NCBI GenBank assembly: GCA_030447045.1
Contig: JAUJMB010000052.1
Span: forward strand, 1-10,368
Origin: Rubrobacteraceae bacterium
Lineage (GTDB): Bacteria; Actinomycetota; Rubrobacteria; Rubrobacterales; Rubrobacteraceae
Direction: 5' to 3'
Length of the DNA stretch: 10,368 nucleotides
Shown: piece after piece, positions 6,053 through 10,368 of the stretch
Numbering within the stretch: position 1 is the first letter of the stretch
How the letters are laid out: each line of letters begins with the position of its first letter
The notes under the pieces: generated by a model
Databases searched by the model: none
Told to the model about the DNA's origin: nothing
What the model saw: the letters and a program-made list of their open reading frames with translations, nothing else
Position numbers and translations under genes: made by a program

Positions 6053-6108
6053 GGACGAATCGTCCAGAGAAAAGGCCGCGGGGATTACCGGCCGGGGGGC
6101 CGGGGTAA
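6053..6108 (+). promoter_or_regulatory. Structured 5' leader with two competing hairpins
   Basis: GGACGA and TCGTCC (6053-6065) form a small dyad. Downstream, GGCCG (6074-6078) can pair with CGGCC (6089-6093). Alternatively TTACCGGCC (6085-6093) can pair with GGCC/GGTAA (6098-6108) with a two-base bulge and a GGGG loop. The two share 6089-6093, so they exclude each other, as in attenuators and riboswitches. I do not recognise a known riboswitch class. The ribosome binding site (6144-6149) lies 36 nt further on. Confidence 0.4.
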
Positions 6109-6156
6109 CAAGGGCGAAAGCCAGATGACCTCACAGCTGAAGAAGGGAGAGCCGGG

Positions 6157-6597
6157 ATGGAAGGGCGGGAACGGGTCGTGGAGTACGGCCGGGAACTGCG
6201 GGAGGGCCCCGATCCCTCCGACCGGAGCATCAAGGAGATCATCGACGTCCTGAGGCCCCAGGTCCAGGAGCTAGTCGCCAAGCAGACCGAGCTTGCGAGG
6301 ACCGAGCTCGCGCCCGTGGGGAAGCGGGCGGGGCTCGCGGCGGGGCTGCTCGCGGCGGCGGCCGTGTTCATGCTCGTGTTCCTGATCTTCCTCTCGCTTA
6401 CGGGGGTGTACCTCCTCGACATCTTCCTTCCGATCTGGCTCGCGGCGCTCATCGTCTCTGTTATATTGTTGGTCGTCGGGGGGATACTAGCGGCGGCGGG
6501 CGCGAGCATCTTGAGGAGGCTGGATCCCAAGCCCCACAAGACCATCGCCACCCTCCAGCAGAACGTGAACTGGCTCAAGGGGCAGATAAGCCGATGA
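6157..6597 (+). CDS. Phage holin family / DUF1469-like membrane protein
   Basis: 146 residues. An amphipathic N-terminal helix (about 23-55, IKEIIDVLRPQVQELVAKQTELARTEL) is followed by two membrane segments (about 59-83 and 92-118) joined by a short loop with P92. The C-terminus is short and basic. This is the architecture of the actinobacterial 'holin superfamily III'/DUF1469 (YqjE-like) proteins. Despite the name, these are chromosomal envelope proteins of unknown function, not lysis holins; no endolysin or phage gene is nearby. AGGGAG lies 7 nt before the ATG. The stop overlaps the next start by four bases (ATGA). Confidence 0.82.
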   Translation: MEGRERVVEYGRELREGPDPSDRSIKEIIDVLRPQVQELVAKQTELARTELAPVGKRAGLAAGLLAAAAVFMLVFLIFLSLTGVYLLDIFLPIWLAALIVSVILLVVGGILAAAGASILRRLDPKPHKTIATLQQNVNWLKGQISR

Positions 6598-6962
6598 ACG
6601 AGATTCCGGAGCGCATAGAGCGGGAGATGTTCGAGATCCGGAGCCGCATGGCCCCGGACGTCCACGACCTCAAGCAGCACGTTAGCCCCAAGGTGATAGG
6701 GGAGCAGGTCAAGCAGACGGCGCGCCAGCGCGTGAGCGACGCGGTGAACCGCGTCAAGTCGACCCTGAGGAGCAGGCAGCAAGGGCTCACCGACTCGGCG
6801 AAGCGCCAGATCGACTCGGCGCGGGAGGCCGGGCGCAAGCGCGACCCTTCCGCGTTCACCGAGGCGGTGAAGAGCGACCCCATGCCCCTGGCCCTGCTCG
6901 CTATCGTGCTCGCCGTTACGCTGCTGATGGCCCGCAAGGTGACCAACGGCAAGGGCGATTAG
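6594..6962 (+). CDS. DUF3618-like membrane-anchored protein
   Basis: 122 residues. The N-terminus PERIEREMFEIRSRMAPDVHDLKQHVSPKVIGEQVK (5-40) matches the DUF3618 pattern, in which a helix with 'IE..R..m' leads into '..P..l...v'. A long, highly charged helical region with Arg/Lys/Gln follows (41-95) and may be a coiled coil. One membrane segment lies near the C-terminus (about 98-113) with a short basic tail, so most of the protein is probably cytoplasmic. It resembles in layout the tail-anchored YqjD/ElaB proteins, which occur next to YqjE in enterobacteria. ATGA overlap couples it to the holin-III-like gene, suggesting a two-protein membrane unit. Confidence 0.8.
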   Translation: MNEIPERIEREMFEIRSRMAPDVHDLKQHVSPKVIGEQVKQTARQRVSDAVNRVKSTLRSRQQGLTDSAKRQIDSAREAGRKRDPSAFTEAVKSDPMPLALLAIVLAVTLLMARKVTNGKGD

Positions 6963-7018
6963 AGGATAAACCCTACCGGAGCCCGCCCCCGCGCGATCCG
7001 CACCACCCGCCTCTCCAG

Positions 7019-8203
7019 TTGACCCACGTCCACTTCCAGCCCGTCGGCGGCGCTGCCGGCGACATGACCCTCGCCAGCCTCCTGGCGGCGGGGGCCGACC
7101 CCGAAAGAGTCTCGGCCTCCCTTCGGGCTCTCGACGTGCCCTTCGAGATCTCGGCAGAAGAGGCCGAGGTAAACGGCGTGGGCGCGCTGCGCGTGACCGT
7201 CCACCATCCCGAAGAGCACGCCCACCGCGACTTTCGGACCATTCGCATGCTCGTACGGAAGGCGGGCCTCCCGGAGAGGGCCGCCGGGCGCGCGCTCGAC
7301 GCGTTCCGCCGGCTGGCGGTCGCCGAGGGGGCGGTCCACGGCGTGCACCCCGACGAGGTAACGTTCCACGAGGTGGGGGCGGTCGACTCCATCGTGGACG
7401 TGGTGGGAAGCTGCGTGGCGCTGGAGCTGCTGGACGCCTCGTCCGTGACCTGCGGCCCGCTGCCGATGGGAACGGGCGTCGTCCGGGCCGCCCACGGCAA
7501 CCTGCCGGTGCCGGGACCGGCCACCCTGGAGGTCCTCGAGGGTTCGAAAGTACGCTGGACGGAAGAGCCGCGCGAGACCACCACTCCCACCGGCGCCGCC
7601 CTGATGGCCGCCTTCACGAACGGCCGGTTCTCGGACGCCGCCCCCCCGATGACCCTCCGCTCCATCGGTTACGGCGCCGGCCGGGCCCGCCTGGAGCACG
7701 CGCCGAACCTCCTGCGCGCCGTCGTAGGCGAGCTCGAAGGGCCTACCGAAGAACTGACGCTTCTGGAGGCAAACGTCGACGACGCCACCGGAGAGGTCCT
7801 GGGCGCGGCGGTCGAGAGCCTCCTCGCCGCCGGGGCGCTCGACGCCTGGCTGGAACCCATCGTTATGAAGCGTGGGCGCGGCGCCTACAAGGTCTGCGCC
7901 CTGGTCGGATCGCCGGACGGTGAGCGCCTCGCCCGCCGGCTCATGCGCGAAACCGGCGCCCTCGGGGTGCGCCACCTCGGCGTCGGCCGCTCCGTCGCCG
8001 AACGCCGCCACGTCGTGGTGGAGCTCCCCTACGGTCGATGCCGCGTAAAGGTAGGAAGCCTGGACGGCGAGGACTTCGTGGCCGCGCCGGAGTTCGCCGA
8101 CGCGGCGCGCCTCGCCGAAGAGGCTGGGCTGCCACTGCCGAAGGTCTACTCCGACGCGAGGAACGCCTACGCAGAGACGGAGCCGCCAGCAGCAAAAACC
8201 TGA
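7019..8203 (+). CDS. larC: Nickel-pincer cofactor biosynthesis protein LarC
   Basis: 394 residues. LarC inserts nickel, in a CTP-dependent reaction, into the pyridinium bis-thiocarboxylate pincer made by LarB and LarE; the cofactor serves lactate racemase and related enzymes. Seen here: GGAAGDM (10-16), a His-rich stretch HHPEEHAHRDF (62-72), VTFHEVGAVDSIVDVVG (114-130), ANVDDATGEVLG (251-262), a C-terminal ETGALGVR (311-318) and PEFADAARLAEEAGLP (357-372). The single continuous frame covers both LarC1 and LarC2, which in Lactobacillus plantarum need a frameshift. The usual D-C-F-S of the N-terminal motif is replaced by Q-P-V-G. The TTG at 7019 is the only possible start and has no Shine-Dalgarno. 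It lies 56 nt after the DUF3618 gene. LarB, LarE and LarA are not in the window. Confidence 0.92.
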   Translation: MTHVHFQPVGGAAGDMTLASLLAAGADPERVSASLRALDVPFEISAEEAEVNGVGALRVTVHHPEEHAHRDFRTIRMLVRKAGLPERAAGRALDAFRRLAVAEGAVHGVHPDEVTFHEVGAVDSIVDVVGSCVALELLDASSVTCGPLPMGTGVVRAAHGNLPVPGPATLEVLEGSKVRWTEEPRETTTPTGAALMAAFTNGRFSDAAPPMTLRSIGYGAGRARLEHAPNLLRAVVGELEGPTEELTLLEANVDDATGEVLGAAVESLLAAGALDAWLEPIVMKRGRGAYKVCALVGSPDGERLARRLMRETGALGVRHLGVGRSVAERRHVVVELPYGRCRVKVGSLDGEDFVAAPEFADAARLAEEAGLPLPKVYSDARNAYAETEPPAAKT

Positions 8204-8225
8204 CGGCCGAGAGCCGACCGCTCCT

Positions 8226-8867
8226 CTAGCCGGGGAAACCGGCTTCGAGCAGGGCGGCGCAGTCCTTATGGACCTCCGTGGCGCCGGCCTCCCTGAGGTC
8301 CTCCTCGTCGAAGGCGCCGCCCGAGAGGACGGCGACCGTCTCGATGCCGGCGCCCTTCGCGGACTCCACGTCCCAGATGGCGTCCCCGACGGCGACGGTC
8401 TCGTCTGCGGAGGCGTCGGCCCTTCTCAGGGCCTCCACAAAGATGTCGGGGGCGGGCTTGGCGTTCTCGACGGCGCTGGAGTTGACGACGCCGTGGATCT
8501 TCCCCTCGGCCTCCAGCTCCTGCATGTGGTGCTCGAGCTCCTCGTCCTTGGCGCTGGTGACGAACCAGACCGCATGACCCCCGTCCACGAGCGAGGAGAT
8601 AAGCTCCTTCGCGCCGGGGAGCGGGTGGCCGTGCTCCTGGAGTTCGGCAAAGTATTCGGAGTGGAGGCCCGTGATCTTCTCGACGGTCTCGTCGTCTTCC
8701 ACGAACTCGCGGATCAGGAGCTCCGACCCCTTGCCGATCTGGCGGTGCAGCTCCACCCTCGGCACCCTATGCCCCACGTCCTCGAAGGCCCGCGCCCACG
8801 CCTCGACGTGCAGATAGTTCGTGTCCATGAGCGTCCCGTCCACGTCGAGCACCACGGTCTTGGCCAT
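8226..8867 (-). CDS. HAD-superfamily hydrolase (phosphatase/phosphoglycolate-phosphatase-like)
   Basis: 213 residues with all four HAD motifs: LDVDGTL with nucleophile D8 and acid D10; T104-S105 in WFVTSAKD; K137 in ENAKPAPD; D162 and D166 in VGDAIWDVESAKGAG. A helical cap (about 15-80) between motif I and II makes it subclass I, like phosphoglycolate phosphatases and beta-phosphoglucomutases. The substrate is a small phosphate ester, not identifiable from sequence. The ATG at 8867 has TAGGAGAA about 5 nt upstream. It is convergent with larC, with 22 nt between stops, and divergent from ygfZ, with 25 nt between starts. Confidence 0.9.
   Translation of the reverse strand: MAKTVVLDVDGTLMDTNYLHVEAWARAFEDVGHRVPRVELHRQIGKGSELLIREFVEDDETVEKITGLHSEYFAELQEHGHPLPGAKELISSLVDGGHAVWFVTSAKDEELEHHMQELEAEGKIHGVVNSSAVENAKPAPDIFVEALRRADASADETVAVGDAIWDVESAKGAGIETVAVLSGGAFDEEDLREAGATEVHKDCAALLEAGFPG
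8228..8244. terminator. Short GC hairpin at the larC/HAD convergent ends
   Basis: AGCCGG (8228-8233) and CCGGCT (8239-8244) pair around a 5-nt loop. The stem covers the last codons and stop of the HAD gene and lies 24 nt past the larC stop. It has no T-run, so this is only a weak terminator candidate for either direction. Confidence 0.25.
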
Positions 8868-8886
8868 CGTTCTTCTCCTAGTGTCT

Positions 8887-8893
8887 TAGAATA
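8887..8893. promoter_or_regulatory. Overlapping divergent -10 boxes for HAD gene and ygfZ
   Basis: TAGAAT (8887-8892, plus) and TATTCT (8893-8888, minus) are the same AT-rich bases read both ways in a 25-bp divergent gap. On plus, the box ends 6 nt before the ATG at 8899, the spacing of a leaderless start. On minus it would give a leader of about 14-18 nt carrying the TAGGAGAA site. No strong -35 is visible on either strand. Confidence 0.4.
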
Positions 8894-9861
8894 TGGGCAT
8901 GAAAGAGCTTAGAGAAGTTCCCCTTAACGCCAGCGGATCAAACAGAGACGCCGCCCTGCGGGACGGCGCGGCCCTCGTCCGGCGAACCGGCAGGGGCCTC
9001 CTGCGCCTCACCGGCAAGGACCCCGTGGGCATGCTGAACGCCGTGCTCACCAACAGCGTCCCGCCCGGCGCCGACCCCGGCGCCTACGCCCTGCTCCTGA
9101 ACCCCAAAGGACGCGTGCAGTCCGACCTCAGGGTCCTCCGGTCAGGGTCGGACGTCCTCGTGGACACCGAGCCGGAGGGCGCGGACGCGGCGCGCGAGAT
9201 CCTGGGCCGCTACGCCCCCTTCTCACGCGTGAAACTCGAAGACCTCTCCGACGCCTGGTCCGTGCTCGGCCTCTACGGCCCGAGAGCCGGGGACCTGCTC
9301 GGCCTCGACCTCTCCGAACACCGGACGGCGGAGGTGGGGATCGGGGCCGAGACGCTGCTCGCCGCCGGCGTGGCCGCCCCGGTCCCCGGCTACGACCTCT
9401 TCGGCCCCACGGAGGCCGTTGCTCGCGCGGCAGAGCACCTCGCCGCCCTGGGGGCGGCCCCCGCTGGCCCCGACGCCTACGAGGCCGCCCGCGTCAGGGC
9501 CGGCGTCCCCCGCTTCGGGGCCGACCTGACGCCCGAGAACTTCCCCGGTGAGGCCGGCGTCCTCGACCGCGCCGTGGACTTCGGTAAGGGCTGCTACCCC
9601 GGCCAGGAGACCGTCGCCAGGATGCGCTACCGCGGCCACCCGAACAAGACCCTGCACAGGCTCTCCTACACGGGCGAGACCCTCGCGCCGAACACCCCCA
9701 TCCTCCAGGGCGAGAAGCGGGTCGGCACCATAACCAGCGTCTCCCCCCTGCCGGAAGACGGAGCGTACCCCGCCCTCGGCTACCTCTCGCGCGGCGCGGA
9801 CCTCGACGCGCCCATCGCGGCCGCGGGCCGCGAGGTCCGCGTTCTTGACCAGGTCTCGTGA
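8893..9861 (+). CDS. ygfZ: Folate-binding protein YgfZ (GcvT-like, Fe-S maturation)
   Basis: 322 residues (320 from the second Met). The signature K-G-C-Y-x-G-Q-E is at 232-239 (KGCYPGQETVARM), with C234 the conserved cysteine. The fold is the tetrahydrofolate-binding GcvT type: TGKDPVGMLNAVLTN (40-54) and LLLNPKGRVQSDLRV (67-81) are the N-terminal family blocks, and a C-terminal beta domain (about 252-320) ends with ALGYLSRG. YgfZ/IBA57 helps assemble or repair certain Fe-S enzymes. ATG codons at 8893 and 8899 both lack a Shine-Dalgarno. I keep the outer one, but if the TAGAAT box at 8887 is the promoter then 8899 is the true, leaderless start. The stop overlaps the next GTG by four bases. 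Confidence 0.9.
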   Translation: MGMKELREVPLNASGSNRDAALRDGAALVRRTGRGLLRLTGKDPVGMLNAVLTNSVPPGADPGAYALLLNPKGRVQSDLRVLRSGSDVLVDTEPEGADAAREILGRYAPFSRVKLEDLSDAWSVLGLYGPRAGDLLGLDLSEHRTAEVGIGAETLLAAGVAAPVPGYDLFGPTEAVARAAEHLAALGAAPAGPDAYEAARVRAGVPRFGADLTPENFPGEAGVLDRAVDFGKGCYPGQETVARMRYRGHPNKTLHRLSYTGETLAPNTPILQGEKRVGTITSVSPLPEDGAYPALGYLSRGADLDAPIAAAGREVRVLDQVS

Positions 9862-10157
9862 AGGCGCCGGAAGCCTGCGAGAGCATCGAGGACGTGCGCG
9901 AGGCCATAGACGGCCTGGACCGCGAGATCCTGCACCTCCTCGGCCGCCGCGCCGGGTACGTCGCCGCCGCGGCCCCCTTCAAGACGGACCACAATAGCGT
10001 CCGCGCCCCCGAACGCCAGAAGGCCATGCTCGCCCGACGCCGCGGTTGGGCTGAGGAAGAAGGCCTGGACCCCGACTTCGCCGAAAGCCTCTACCGGAAC
10101 ATCGTCTCCCACTTCGTCGGCCGGGAGACGGACGACTGGCGCGAAGGCCGGGCCTGA
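9858..10157 (+). CDS. AroQ-type chorismate mutase, PchB (isochorismate pyruvate lyase)-like
   Basis: 99 residues, one all-helical AroQ domain. Compared from memory with Pseudomonas PchB it aligns without gaps: R14, R31 and K42 (the mobile-loop lysine) are in place, with APER (50-53), WAEEEGLDPDF (64-74) and a C-terminal helix ending W94-R95. Position 90, a Gln in PchB and in E. coli chorismate mutase (Q88), is Glu here. Possible activities are chorismate to prephenate, or isochorismate to salicylate and pyruvate; sequence alone does not decide, and no pchA/isochorismate synthase is seen. There is no signal peptide, so it is cytoplasmic. The GTG start overlaps the ygfZ stop (GTGA), indicating coupled translation; no clear functional link to YgfZ is known to me. 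Confidence 0.85.
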   Translation: MKAPEACESIEDVREAIDGLDREILHLLGRRAGYVAAAAPFKTDHNSVRAPERQKAMLARRRGWAEEEGLDPDFAESLYRNIVSHFVGRETDDWREGRA

Positions 10158-10170
10158 GGTCGCGGCGCCC

Positions 10171-10191
10171 TATCGGGAACCGTTCCCGATA
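10171..10191. terminator. Perfect 10-bp dyad after the chorismate mutase gene (terminator or operator)
   Basis: TATCGGGAAC (10171-10180) and GTTCCCGATA (10182-10191) are exact inverted repeats around one base, 13 nt after the stop. As RNA this folds into a 9-bp stem with a 3-nt loop. No T-run follows (AACTCCTG), so it is a weak terminator. Symmetry with GGGAAC/GTTCCC halves also resembles LacI-family operators. Confidence 0.5.
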
Positions 10192-10276
10192 ACTCCTGTT
10201 TCGGGGGGTGGTCGCGTGTTACAAGCGGGCTGTGGGGGCGCGGGCTGACAACGGCTCGCAGGAGGGGCCCCGGCGG

Positions 10277-10292
10277 TGTGATCGAGGTCACG
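10277..10292. promoter_or_regulatory. Candidate CRP/FNR-family site
   Basis: TGTGA-N6-TCACG matches the TGTGA-N6-TCACA consensus of CRP-type regulators in 9 of 10 fixed positions. It lies in the non-coding tail, 120 nt after the last gene, and would control a gene to the right of the window. Binding is inferred. Confidence 0.4.
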
Positions 10293-10325
10293 AATCCTGC
10301 GTGTGGAGCGCGGTTTCGCGGGTTT

Positions 10326-10340
10326 CAAGAAATGTTCTTG
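10326..10340. promoter_or_regulatory. Small dyad in the AT-richer right-edge region
   Basis: CAAGAA (10326-10331) and TTCTTG (10335-10340) are exact inverted repeats around ATG. The last 50 bases are clearly less GC-rich than the window, as expected of an upstream control region. I do not recognise the motif. No gene can be supported in 10158-10368. Confidence 0.3.
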
Positions 10341-10368
10341 GTTGTGATGCGTTTACGTTGTTGGGGTG

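Noticed and set aside
5126..6253. 375-codon plus-strand ORF opposite yqeC
   Set aside because: It is a GC-rich shadow of yqeC: low-complexity Gly/Asp/Arg protein, no family resemblance, and it runs through the AT-rich promoter region into the next gene out of frame.
6125..6253. ATG at 6125 as an upstream start or leader peptide before the holin-III-like gene
   Set aside because: The frame gives a biased peptide ending inside the 6157 gene; no clear ribosome site and no family.
6157..6597. Phage lysis holin and hence prophage remnant
   Set aside because: The family name is historical; there is no endolysin, integrase, attachment site or phage gene nearby, and composition matches the neighbours.
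10091..10291. 66-codon minus-strand ORF at the right end
   Set aside because: It overlaps the chorismate mutase gene and the dyads, is Pro/Arg-biased, and has no supporting motif.
1..10368. tRNA, rRNA, CRISPR array or insertion sequence
   Set aside because: No cloverleaf with a TTCRA loop, no regularly spaced direct repeats of CRISPR size, and no transposase motifs or target duplications were seen on either strand.

Overview
The window is GC-rich bacterial chromosome. It has short intergenic gaps, frequent GTG/TTG starts and stop/start overlaps (TGATG, ATGA, GTGA). The base composition and gene set (DUF3618-type and holin-III-type membrane proteins, single-ORF LarC, YqeC, YgfZ) suggest an actinomycete. 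Rubrobacter or a relative is my best guess, but this is an impression from memory, not a search result. I see no rRNA, tRNA, CRISPR array, transposase, phage genes or signs of recent horizontal transfer.

Layout. (1) 1-153, minus: the N-terminal part of a [2Fe-2S] ferredoxin that runs off the left edge. (2) 154-349: a divergent intergenic region with a short period-7 repeat (GCYGANN) and a promoter for the next gene. (3) 350-2199, plus: a compact three-gene unit of a ManC C-terminal-type cupin, a membrane-anchored GDV-repeat (DUF4097-like) protein and a Yip1-type membrane protein. (4) 2200-2408: a convergent gap with two inverted repeats, one a perfect 22-bp palindrome. (5) 2409-5096, minus: an M20D amidohydrolase, GluQRS (tRNA-Asp queuosine glutamylation) and a YtrA-type GntR repressor with a convincing palindromic site over its own promoter. 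(6) 5192-5986, minus: YqeC, a factor linked to selenium-dependent molybdenum hydroxylases. (7) 5987-6962, plus: a divergent promoter region, a leader with alternative hairpins, and an ATGA-coupled pair of small membrane proteins (holin-III/DUF1469-like and DUF3618-like). (8) 7019-8203, plus: LarC, the nickel-inserting step of the nickel-pincer cofactor pathway. (9) 8226-8867, minus: a HAD phosphatase, divergent from (10) 8893-10157, plus: YgfZ overlapping a PchB-like chorismate mutase. (11) 10158-10368: a non-coding tail with three dyad-symmetric sites, probably the control region of a gene beyond the right edge.

Functionally the window is mostly housekeeping and accessory metabolism. One weak theme is maturation of metal cofactors (YqeC, LarC, YgfZ, plus a ferredoxin), though these genes lie in separate transcription units. 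The three-gene envelope unit and the membrane-protein pair are the parts with least known function. I found no convincing wholly new system. The better leads are the Glu at position 90 of the chorismate mutase/IPL homologue, the altered N-terminal motif of LarC, the switchable leader at 6074-6108, the heptamer repeat, and signs of leaderless or bidirectional promoters.
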